Shown here piece by piece: positions 1 through 5,359 of a DNA stretch of 8,880 nt (within the stretch, counting starts at the first letter, position 1; each line of letters opens with the position of its first letter). Below the pieces are notes generated by a model, which did no database searches, was not told where the DNA came from, and worked only from the letters and a program-made list of their open reading frames with translations. The DNA comes from Deltaproteobacteria bacterium (GTDB lineage Bacteria > Desulfobacterota > DSM-4660 > Desulfatiglandales > Desulfatiglandaceae): NCBI GenBank assembly GCA_013349725.1, contig DUZB01000096.1:1-8880 (forward strand), read 5' to 3'. A program made the translations under genes and the position numbers.

Positions 1-467
1 ACATATAGTTGTCGCGGCATCGCATCGGTATTCACCTGCGCCTGCCATATGTTGAGATCGACGTCGTGGAGAATCCAGCCGTTTACTTGTTGCGCGCCCG
101 AGATCACTACACTTTCTCCGGGGGCGGCCTGGTAGACCACCTCTGCGCCGGGGGCGCCGGAGTCTCCGGCATTTAACTTCAGCGGACTGCTGAGCCGATA
201 AGTGCCAGCCTTTATATTAACGTTTATGGTACAAATTCCGCGATTGCCATTTGCACGGATCACATCAAGGGCGTGTTCGAGCGTCAGGAAGGGATTATCC
301 GAGTCACCACTGGCCTGATCGCTTCCATTGGTCGCCACCCAGTAGTTTATGGTGTAAGTACCCGAAGAACCGGTATCCGAAGAACAGGCGGGCATGAAAA
401 ACAAAAGGAAAACCACGGTTAAAAATTTAAACGTGCAATACGACGGGCGTTGATTGTTCGATGTCAT
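1..467 (-). CDS. Beta-helix lipoprotein, probably polysaccharide-acting, N-terminal part
   Basis: This gene runs off the left edge; about 155 codons are visible. Residues 14-28 form a lipoprotein-type signal (KFLTVVFLLFFMPAC) with the likely lipidated Cys at 28, so the product should be exported and membrane-anchored. After a Ser/Gly-rich tether, residues 42-67 (YWVATNGSD...NPFLTLEHAL) match the opening motif of right-handed parallel beta-helix proteins. These are followed by strand signatures such as KAGTYRL, YQAAPGESVVISG and, at the edge, RQLYV, as in secreted glycoside-hydrolase-like beta-helix proteins. I chose the ATG at 467 because GAGGGG lies six bases upstream; the in-frame ATG at 473 has that same motif directly abutting it, too close to serve. 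The fold class is clear. The substrate is unknown, and action on polysaccharide is inferred from family members. Confidence 0.85.
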   Translation of the reverse strand, partial: MTSNNQRPSYCTFKFLTVVFLLFFMPACSSDTGSSGTYTINYWVATNGSDQASGDSDNPFLTLEHALDVIRANGNRGICTINVNIKAGTYRLSSPLKLNAGDSGAPGAEVVYQAAPGESVVISGAQQVNGWILHDVDLNIWQAQVNTDAMPRQLY

Positions 468-718
468 TGGCATCCCCTCACACAACCACCGGTCACGGAG
501 AAAGTCTCAGCTGAGCTGATGCTTACCCGATAGTGACTATGATAAATTTCAGGTTCTAAGAAAGTTCCTCTTGGGTTACTCAACCCAACTAACCAAAATA
601 TCATAACAAAGGAAAAATATCCCATGGCTGATAACATAACCAAAAACAAAATCAATTTCAAACGAAAAGAAGTGGTGGGCGCCCAAGCCCACATTTCAGG
701 CCCACGAGTTGCAGCCAC
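464..718 (-). CDS. Possible small membrane protein overlapping the lipoprotein start
   Basis: This 84-codon frame has one convincing hydrophobic segment (KLILFLVMLSAMGYFSFVMI, about residues 21-40, continuing to FWLVGL) and a polar C-terminus. Its TGA stop overlaps the start of the next minus-strand gene as ATGA, the usual arrangement of translationally coupled genes. Against it, the start (GTG at 718, or the ATG at 694) has no good Shine-Dalgarno sequence, the end (TGGCVRGCQ) looks non-descript, and I recognise no family. A GC-rich hairpin lies inside its 5' end. It may be a real short gene transcribed with the lipoprotein, or chance reading through that gene's leader. Confidence 0.25.
   Translation of the reverse strand: MAATRGPEMWAWAPTTSFRLKLILFLVMLSAMGYFSFVMIFWLVGLSNPRGTFLEPEIYHSHYRVSISSAETFSVTGGCVRGCQ
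675..692. other. Perfect 6-bp GC-rich hairpin
   Basis: GTGGGC and GCCCAC pair perfectly around a six-base loop. On the minus strand the stem is followed by CACTTCTTTTCGTTT, which is T-rich but not a clean T tract, so it is at best a weak terminator reading leftward. No gene that it would terminate is visible to its right on the minus strand. Confidence 0.25.
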
Positions 719-741
719 AACAATTTATTATTGGATCTTAC

Positions 742-770
742 TTGACCCCCAAAGCCTTTTCCAATACACT
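742..770 (+). promoter_or_regulatory. Candidate sigma70 promoter upstream of the DruA-like/radical SAM genes
   Basis: TTGACC (742-747, five of six matches to the -35 consensus), a 17-base spacer, and TACACT (765-770, four of six matches to the -10 consensus). Transcription would start near 777, leaving about 150 bases of leader before the short ORF at 925 and about 350 before the fusion gene. I see no gene between 719 and 924. Confidence 0.4.
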
Positions 771-924
771 CCCCCCGAAAATTGCAACTTCTTATCACCC
801 GCCTCACCGAGCCTGTTTTTTTGATAAGCCACACAGAGTGCCCACATGGCGGGAGACAGCGGCAGAGCGGGTATTGCTTCTTCTGGATCACCCGCCGCCA
901 AAACAGTCCAGAAAATGGGACCAG

Positions 925-1119
925 GTGAAGGTCGGCTACTATGGACGCGATTTTTCCGCTCGTGAGATACAGAATATCCGGGAACTGATAGCCTCCAAGC
1001 CACAATGGACGCGCCAGAAGATTGCCTGCCGGCTCTGCCTCAAATACAATTTCTTGTATTGGTTGGATTGGGTCGCAACCGGATCATGTTGTCCATATCC
1101 ATTCGTTCTTTGCCCATAG
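925..1119 (+). pseudogene. DruA/DUF4338 N-terminal fragment
   Basis: The first 38 residues from a GTG start (MKVGYYGRDFSAREIQNIRE, then LIASKPQWTRQKIACRLC) match the opening of the DruA/DUF4338 family: an RGR-like strand, then an EI..IR.LI helix, then a SR..L..RLC helix. The family occurs in Druantia anti-phage systems and in transposon-like contexts. After the RLC position the match stops: the expected W-x-NG-x-L-K-D segment and the several-hundred-residue catalytic part are absent in all three forward frames, and the frame ends after 64 residues. It is most simply a truncated remnant. Its TAG ends seven bases before the ATG of the fusion gene, and AGG overlapping that stop could serve as the fusion gene's ribosome binding site, so translation may be coupled. 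The start is uncertain, since no strong ribosome site precedes 925. The N-terminal match is moderately sure; any function is unknown. Confidence 0.55.
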
Positions 1120-1126
1120 GCCTGTT

Positions 1127-3238
1127 ATGTACTTTCTGGAACTATATTTCAGCAATACCCGTGCTAACGGAGACGGCGTCTTCAAAGTGAAAAAACTCGG
1201 GGATGACCTCCGGAAATGGACGCTGCTCCCAGCGGGACAGAGACATCGGGAAATTCTGCAACTGGCAGGGCTGACCTGCGCCGGCCTTCCCTTTGTCCCC
1301 CGCCTTCCCGGTAATTTGACACGCTTTCGGGGGCGGCATGACAACCCTCTTCGGATGGAATGCATCTTGGCCCGTCACAATCGGTGGGATGGCATCCCCA
1401 GTATGCCATCTATTTTCGGGAGTGGTCTTACCATGGATGAAGCTGGCCGGCTTACCCCACTGAACCGTCATTCTTGTGAGCTTCTTCCGTCTGCCGTTCC
1501 TGTCGTCAAGGTCAAAATGGGGAACGGCATCAGGCGGTTTTTTTTGTTGGGCTACGGGTCGGCCGCCTGTTTCTGCGAAGGACAGGATGATTTTGACTTC
1601 GAGGATCCGTTTCATCGCCTGAGGCGGTTCAAATCGCTCTATGACAACAGCACCCCGATCACAAACCCGATAGCTTTTCTGGAACGACTTCATTATAAGG
1701 CGATACTCAAGTCCAGGTATCCGGCCCGGCAGACCATGAATCGTCTGTGCCGACTCCTTACAGAATATCTGTACGTGGATACCAGTCCCTGGCTTGAGAG
1801 AGCATGTGATTTCGGCGTGCAATGGGCTCAATTGAAGGCCTGGCAAAAGCGGGCATGCTTGCCGGTGCTCGATGCCGTACGCTATATGGTGGACGTCTTT
1901 TCTGTGAGCGGCAAACCACTGGATCAACCGGGCGTCATGTTGCTGGATCGTCCCGATCTTTTCTGCGCCACCGAGATGTTTCCAAAATGGATGACGCTCT
2001 TGGATCGGCTCTTGCCTTCTATGCAATGCCTCCTGTCTGTCTCTGAAAAGGCGCGGTCCCAGTGTCCTTCAGATGTTCTGTTGAAGCGCCTCCCTCTGCC
2101 TGCGCCCCCGGACAAAGCCCCGGAAAAGAAACCCCCAAGACGAGTCGGCGGCGGCAACGTTCTGCTCATTCAACTCGACGGCAGGCTCCCAAACCTTGCA
2201 CTCATGAAACTCAGTCAATATTATAAGGGAAGAGGGAAAAAGGTGATTCTGGAGCGACGGAAGAGCAGAATCACCGGGGCGGATGCGGTGTACGCCAGTT
2301 GTGTGTTCGCCCAAACGCCTTCCTGGAAACGAACAGTAGACCTGAAGAATTTTTACGGAGACTCTCTGATCCTCGGAGGCTCTGGGGTGGACCTTGAGAA
2401 GAAGCTCCCGGCGGAAATAGAAGCCATGCCGGCAGACTATTCACTTTATCCTGAGTTAGGGGATCGTGCGATCGGGTTCCTCACTCGGGGCTGCCCTTTT
2501 CGCTGCCTTTTTTGCATTGTCCCAAGGAAAGAAGGGGACGTCCGCCAGGTCAGCGCTCTGGATGAACTCCTTCAAGACAACAGAAAAAAGCTGATACTGT
2601 TAGACGACAACATCCTCGCCCATCCTGCTGCCAACGCGTTTCTGGAGGAAATGGTCCACCGAGACCTTCAGGTGAATTTTACGCAGACCCTCGACATCAG
2701 CCTGCTGAACCGGGAAACGGCTGCCCTTCTTAGACGTATCCGGTGCACCAACACAAAATTCACCCGCACGGTTTACCACTTCAGCTTGAACGACACGCGA
2801 CGTCTGGGCTTAGTCGGCAAGAAATATCGGTTGATGAATTTCACTCCGGGCGACAATGTGGAATTCGTCTGCATGTACGGGTACAACACCACCCTGGCCC
2901 AGGACGTTGAGCGTTTTCGGTTCCTCCGTTCTCTTCCAGGTGCCTATGTATTTGTTCAACAATACCAACCGATTGAAGGGGGACCTTCCCCCCAGCTTAC
3001 TCATTATTTTGACGACAACGCAGATGAACTGATTGACGAACTCATCCGCATCGTATTTACTCAGAATATGAAGAGCATGGAAAAATACTACCGGTGGCTG
3101 AGCCGCTTTTATGCCGGGACCTTCAAGCGATTACACAAAGGCTTGGTGGACACCATTTTCAGATATAACCATCGCTTTGAAAAAGGCCACTATATAGCGA
3201 CAATGGCTGGAACCCGGAAGAATGTGAGGCTGCCGTAA
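1127..3238 (+). CDS. Degenerate AAA/ABC ATPase domain fused to a radical SAM domain
   Basis: 703 residues. Residues 1-310 align by eye with the 'predicted ATP-binding protein' AAA/ABC family (AAA_21/AAA_23-like): MYFLELYFSN, then WTLL...ILQLAGL..AG where the P-loop belongs, FFLLGYGSA (138-146), RFKSLYDN (167-174), then PLDQPGVMLLDRPDLF (264-279) where Walker B belongs. All catalytic residues have been lost: the P-loop is PAGQRHREI (35-43), the signature region is LKAWQKRACL (236-245), Walker B reads DRPD instead of DE, and the H-loop is SVSEK. A proline-rich linker (321-343) leads to a Rossmann-like domain (LLIQLDGRLPNLALMKLS, no B12-binding DxHxxG) and a radical SAM core with Cys456, Cys460 and Cys463 (CPFRCLFC), then LLDDNILAHP (491-500). 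This tail resembles COG1032-type radical SAM proteins of unknown substrate. I chose the ATG at 1127 because AGG lies six bases upstream and ATPase homology begins exactly there; an in-frame ATG at 1022 would add 35 unmatched residues. The reaction is unknown. It is followed by a hairpin at 3291. Confidence 0.85.
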   Translation: MYFLELYFSNTRANGDGVFKVKKLGDDLRKWTLLPAGQRHREILQLAGLTCAGLPFVPRLPGNLTRFRGRHDNPLRMECILARHNRWDGIPSMPSIFGSGLTMDEAGRLTPLNRHSCELLPSAVPVVKVKMGNGIRRFFLLGYGSAACFCEGQDDFDFEDPFHRLRRFKSLYDNSTPITNPIAFLERLHYKAILKSRYPARQTMNRLCRLLTEYLYVDTSPWLERACDFGVQWAQLKAWQKRACLPVLDAVRYMVDVFSVSGKPLDQPGVMLLDRPDLFCATEMFPKWMTLLDRLLPSMQCLLSVSEKARSQCPSDVLLKRLPLPAPPDKAPEKKPPRRVGGGNVLLIQLDGRLPNLALMKLSQYYKGRGKKVILERRKSRITGADAVYASCVFAQTPSWKRTVDLKNFYGDSLILGGSGVDLEKKLPAEIEAMPADYSLYPELGDRAIGFLTRGCPFRCLFCIVPRKEGDVRQVSALDELLQDNRKKLILLDDNILAHPAANAFLEEMVHRDLQVNFTQTLDISLLNRETAALLRRIRCTNTKFTRTVYHFSLNDTRRLGLVGKKYRLMNFTPGDNVEFVCMYGYNTTLAQDVERFRFLRSLPGAYVFVQQYQPIEGGPSPQLTHYFDDNADELIDELIRIVFTQNMKSMEKYYRWLSRFYAGTFKRLHKGLVDTIFRYNHRFEKGHYIATMAGTRKNVRLP
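2492..2515 (+). other. Radical SAM [4Fe-4S] cluster-binding motif CX3CX2C
   Basis: The codons for Cys456, Cys460 and Cys463 give CPFRCLFC, the canonical spacing for the three ligands of the SAM-binding [4Fe-4S] cluster. Unlike the preceding ATPase half, this site is fully intact, so the C-terminal half is predicted to be an active radical enzyme. Confidence 0.9.
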
Positions 3239-3288
3239 CATAAACGAAATGCGCACTACTGCTATCATTGTTCGATGAGATTTTTGAA

Positions 3289-3447
3289 TCAAAAGCCGTA
3301 GACCTGTGAGCCGGCTATGGACCTTCTCACGGCATCTGCGGCTTTTGGGTTCCTCTTCACTTCCCGGACAAGCGCACAGATATCATCCTCCGAGCCCCTC
3401 TCCCATATGGAATGGATAACAGCCACGCCCCATTCATCATCTTTCAC
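3289..3447 (-). pseudogene. 5'-truncated hypothetical reading frame
   Basis: This 52-residue frame looks coding in composition (VKDDEWGVAVIHSIWERGSE near the start, then a charged helix and an end SIAGSQVYGF). The frame stays open upstream of the GTG at 3447 only as far as the heptad-repeat cluster at 3458-3485, which contributes an in-frame stop. There is no ribosome binding site before the GTG. I do not recognise the family. The picture is of the 3' end of a gene whose 5' part was lost where the repeat now sits. The alternative is that the frame is chance and the underlying hairpin at 3291-3346 is simply the terminator of the gene to its left. Confidence 0.35.
3291..3346. terminator. Large imperfect hairpin, possible bidirectional terminator
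   Basis: AAAAGCCGTAGA (3291-3302) pairs with TCTGCGGCTTTT (3335-3346) with one mismatch. An inner stem, CTGTGAG (3304-3310) with CTCACGG (3326-3332), continues it with one G-T pair and a small bulge. The outer arm ends in AAAA/TTTT, so transcripts in either direction finish the stem with U residues. It starts about 50 bases after the stop of the fusion gene, a suitable place for its terminator. The loop is long (15 bases) and the U tract is short and within the stem. Confidence 0.4.
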
Positions 3448-3457
3448 ATAAAAGCTG

Positions 3458-3485
3458 CAATTAGCTTTTAGCTATTAGCCGTTAG
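3458..3485 (-). repeat. Heptad repeat cluster A (CTAAYNG-like, four units)
   Basis: Read on the minus strand, this is four consecutive 7-bp units each beginning CTAA and ending in G (CTAACGG, CTAATAG, CTAAAAG, CTAATTG). The same unit occurs on the opposite strand at 3583-3610 and again at 4639-4673. It abuts the broken 5' end of the minus-strand frame at 3289-3447. Confidence 0.75.
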
Positions 3486-3516
3486 CTTAAAGATCGTAAA
3501 CGGTTGCATGGCTTTT

Positions 3517-3529
3517 CCCCGGATTGGGG
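3517..3529. other. Short CCCC/GGGG stem followed by a T run
   Basis: CCCC (3517-3520) and GGGG (3526-3529) flank a five-base loop, and a run of six T residues begins at 3535. The stem is only four base pairs, so a terminator role is doubtful. Otherwise the stretch 3486-3582 shows nothing I can identify. Confidence 0.15.
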
Positions 3530-3582
3530 ATCTCATTTTTTGATGCTGCAGGATTTCACCGTAACTAATGGATATTGTATGC

Positions 3583-3610
3583 CTAATAGCTAACGGCTAA
3601 CCGCTTATTG
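3583..3610 (+). repeat. Heptad repeat cluster B (four units)
   Basis: Four 7-bp units in plus orientation: CTAATAG, CTAACGG, CTAACCG and a diverged CTTATTG. Together with cluster A it forms an inverted arrangement: TTAGCCGTTAGCT at 3475-3487 is the exact reverse complement of AGCTAACGGCTAA at 3588-3600. The 97 bases between the clusters hold no gene. Confidence 0.75.
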
Positions 3611-3754
3611 CATCTTTTAGGTTTCACATTGATATGGCGATGTTCCATTAATAAATCCGCCGTCTTTTCGAAGTTTCTCCGTTGTCTTCACCAAATGATG
3701 GATACTATGGTAACCCATTCCGGGGCAAGCACAAAACTGCAATGCTGCATTCAA

Positions 3755-3783
3755 TTGACAAATCAACCGGATAAGAATAAACT
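3755..3783 (+). promoter_or_regulatory. Sigma70-type promoter of the desaturase-like gene
   Basis: A perfect TTGACA (3755-3760), a 17-base spacer and TAAACT (3778-3783, four of six). The start of transcription would lie near 3790, giving a leader of about 30 bases that contains the AAGG ribosome site of the next gene. Between the repeat at 3610 and this promoter I see no gene. Confidence 0.6.
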
Positions 3784-3820
3784 GCGCCCTGTCCAAATGT
3801 AGATTAAAAAGGCAGTCATA

Positions 3821-4642
3821 ATGGAAAAAGCAGCAATTATTCGACTGAGTTTCTTTCTGGGAATACTTATCATCATGGCTCTCTGGGAGATGATGGCCCC
3901 AAGGCGAAAACTGACCACCTCCAAAGCAAGTCGGTGGACGTGGAACCTCATCCTGACGTTCATCAATCCCATTATCGCGCGATTGGTTTTTCCCCTGGCA
4001 GCCCTGGCTGTGGCGGTGAAGGCGCAGGAAAACGGGTGGGGCCTTCTCAATCTGTATGATCTGCCCTATTGGGTGAAATTTACAGCAGCCATACTTGTTC
4101 TGGACATGGTGGTGTATCTGCAGCATCTCATGTTCCATGCCGTCCCTCTGTTTTGGAAACTCCACATGGTTCACCATACGGACCTGGATTACGATGTGAC
4201 AACCGGACTACGTTTTCATCCCATTGAAATCATCGTATCCATGGTCATCAAGATGACGGCCGTGGCCGCCCTCGGGCCCCCTGCCGGGGCCGTGGTGGCC
4301 TTTGAAGTCATCCTTAACGGCATGGCCATGTTTAACCACGGCAACGTGCGTCTGCCCCTGTGGCTTGATCGCATCCTGAGACTCGTGGTGGTTACCCCGG
4401 ATATGCACCGGGTTCATCACTCCATCTATCCGCGGGAAACCAACAGCAACTTCGGGTTCAATCTGTCCTGGTGGGACCGCCTGTTCGGGACGTACAAGGC
4501 TCAGCCCACCGATGGGCACGAAGGCATGACCATCGGGCTCCGGCAGTTTCGGGAAGCCTCGGATCTCACGCTACCCAGGCTTCTCCTCCTGCCGTTTACA
4601 GGCAAACAGGGGAAGTATTCCATCAACCAACGGGGGGGCTAA
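3821..4642 (+). CDS. Fatty acid hydroxylase / sterol desaturase family membrane protein
   Basis: 273 residues, typical for the ERG3-like (COG3000) di-iron membrane oxygenases, which use O2 to hydroxylate or desaturate a lipid. Histidine clusters are visible in order: HLMFH (102-106), HMVHH (115-119), RFHPIE with His133, FNHGN with His173 and HRVHH (196-200). The family's closing motif ETNSNFGFNLSWWDRLFGTY is at 206-225. Hydrophobic segments lie near residues 5-22, 43-66, 84-100 and 136-170, placing it in the inner membrane with the histidines facing the cytoplasm. The ATG is supported by AAGG eight bases upstream and by the promoter at 3755. It appears monocistronic: an unrelated convergent gene follows, and its TAA is formed by the first unit of a heptad repeat cluster. 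The lipid substrate cannot be read from the sequence. The O2 requirement is notable if the host is an anaerobe. Confidence 0.92.
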   Translation: MEKAAIIRLSFFLGILIIMALWEMMAPRRKLTTSKASRWTWNLILTFINPIIARLVFPLAALAVAVKAQENGWGLLNLYDLPYWVKFTAAILVLDMVVYLQHLMFHAVPLFWKLHMVHHTDLDYDVTTGLRFHPIEIIVSMVIKMTAVAALGPPAGAVVAFEVILNGMAMFNHGNVRLPLWLDRILRLVVVTPDMHRVHHSIYPRETNSNFGFNLSWWDRLFGTYKAQPTDGHEGMTIGLRQFREASDLTLPRLLLLPFTGKQGKYSINQRGG

Positions 4643-4673
4643 TCGCTAACAGCTAATAGCTAATGGCTGATCA
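4639..4673 (+). repeat. Heptad repeat cluster C (five units)
   Basis: CTAATCG, CTAACAG, CTAATAG and CTAATGG, followed by a diverged CTGATCA that is part of the perfect palindrome GCTGATCAGC (4666-4675). It fills the 38-base gap between two convergent genes and supplies the stop codon of the left one. No T tract follows, so it is not an obvious terminator. Confidence 0.75.
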
Positions 4674-4680
4674 GCATCTC

Positions 4681-5151
4681 CTATTCCACAAGCACCACCG
4701 AAAGTCCCTTTGCCAGGTGAAGGACTTTATGGGTGACACTCCCGACGAAAAATTCCGCGATCGCGGAAAGGCCTCGTCGACCCATGACAATCGTGTCATA
4801 ACCTGTTTTGGCTTCCTCAACAATATCTCTGGCGACGCCTTTTTTTCGGACCTCCATCTTTGTCCGGATAAGATCTTCCTGGAATCCCGCCTGGACCAGA
4901 ATCTTTTTCGCCTTTTCCATGGCTTCGCCCATCAGTTCCTTCTTTTTTTCCTCCATTCCGCAGAAGTTGACCTGCTCCGACACAAAATAGGGGGTCAGGC
5001 TGGGATTGTTCATGTCGCACATGGTTTGAATGTCCGGCAGCACACTGAAAAGCGTTACCCGGTAGTCAAGTCGAAAGGATTTGGCCGTAAATTCCACGGC
5101 CCTCATGGCGTTTTCTGAATCGTCAAATGCCAACAGAATATTTTTTTCCAC
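4681..5151 (-). CDS. UspA-type universal stress protein, ATP-binding
   Basis: 156 residues from the start chosen here. The start MEKNILLAFDDSENAMRAVE is the first strand and helix of the Usp fold, with the nucleotide-contacting Asp at the end of strand 1. The C-terminal part carries the ATP-binding motif G-X2-G-X9-G-S (GRRGLSAIAEFFVGS, about residues 124-138), so it belongs to the ATP-binding class of cytoplasmic Usp proteins that accumulate under stress or growth arrest. I prefer the GTG at 5151 because GGAGGA stands four bases before it; an in-frame GTG at 5163 would place that Shine-Dalgarno sequence inside the gene. It ends convergently against the desaturase-like gene and is divergent from the PAS gene. 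A tiny ORF with a strong ribosome site lies just upstream and may influence its translation. Confidence 0.92.
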   Translation of the reverse strand: MEKNILLAFDDSENAMRAVEFTAKSFRLDYRVTLFSVLPDIQTMCDMNNPSLTPYFVSEQVNFCGMEEKKKELMGEAMEKAKKILVQAGFQEDLIRTKMEVRKKGVARDIVEEAKTGYDTIVMGRRGLSAIAEFFVGSVTHKVLHLAKGLSVVLVE

Positions 5152-5175
5152 TTTTTCCTCCACTAAAAATGAACG

Positions 5176-5211
5176 TTAATTTAGGATTACGGACGTCGGA
5201 GCCTTGCTCAT
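5176..5211 (-). CDS. 11-residue micro-ORF in the usp leader
   Basis: ATG at 5211 opens the frame MSKAPTSVILN and stops at TAA. It is preceded by AGGGAGGA with a four-base gap, the best Shine-Dalgarno sequence in the window, which is hard to explain if nothing is translated. The stop lies 24 bases before the usp GTG at 5151. It could be a leader peptide that sets translation of the stress protein, or the remnant of a gene. No attenuator hairpin is obvious and no regulatory amino acid run is present. Confidence 0.4.
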   Translation of the reverse strand: MSKAPTSVILN

Positions 5212-5215
5212 GGAT

Positions 5216-5223
5216 TCCTCCCT
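5216..5223 (-). promoter_or_regulatory. Strong Shine-Dalgarno sequence of the micro-ORF
   Basis: AGGGAGGA on the minus strand, four bases before the ATG at 5211. It is much stronger than the sites of the larger genes in this window, and is the main reason for listing the micro-ORF. Confidence 0.6.
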
Positions 5224-5276
5224 ATGTAGCATGAAAAATAACCCTGATAAAGAAGGAATTTTCTTTCTAAAAAGAA

Positions 5277-5306
5277 TTGTCCTTTTAAACCGTGTTTTCT
5301 TATGTT
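5277..5306 (+). promoter_or_regulatory. Weak candidate promoter and dyad before the PAS gene
   Basis: TTGTCC (5277-5282), an 18-base spacer and TATGTT (5301-5306) form a plausible but weak sigma70-like pair, with a start of transcription roughly 45 bases before the ATG. Directly upstream lies the dyad TTCTTT-CTAA-AAAGAA (5261-5276), which could be a regulator site. The whole divergent region 5164-5359 is AT-rich, as expected for promoters. Confidence 0.3.
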
Positions 5307-5359
5307 ATTCAGAGAAGTACATATCCATTCATTTAGATTAAAAAGCCTGAAGGTGTTTT

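Noticed and set aside
624..824. A 66-codon plus-strand frame starting at an ATG with AAAGGA about ten bases upstream
   Set aside because: The translation has no domain, its end runs through the candidate promoter at 742-770, and composition changes along its length. It is probably chance.
1022..1126. A 35-residue N-terminal extension of the fusion gene from the ATG at 1022
   Set aside because: It overlaps the DruA-like frame, has no ribosome site, and homology to the ATPase family starts precisely at the ATG at 1127.
1142..2026. A long minus-strand open frame opposite the ATPase-like half of the fusion gene
   Set aside because: It lies entirely antisense to the better supported plus-strand gene, has no recognisable domain, and no ribosome site at its start.
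2160..2235. A B12-binding domain in the radical SAM half
   Set aside because: The fold context (LLIQLDGRLPNLALMKLS) is similar, but the cobalamin-ligating DxHxxG motif is absent, so cobalamin binding is not supported.
3458..3610. A CRISPR-like array
   Set aside because: The repeat units are 7 bp and contiguous, with no spacers and no cas genes nearby.
3617..4177. A minus-strand frame spanning the promoter and start of the desaturase-like gene
   Set aside because: It is antisense to a clear gene and its promoter, and the translation resembles no family.
4663..5118. A plus-strand frame opposite the universal stress protein
   Set aside because: It is the antisense shadow of a well-supported gene with an intact ATP-binding motif; its histidine- and phenylalanine-rich translation is typical of such shadows.
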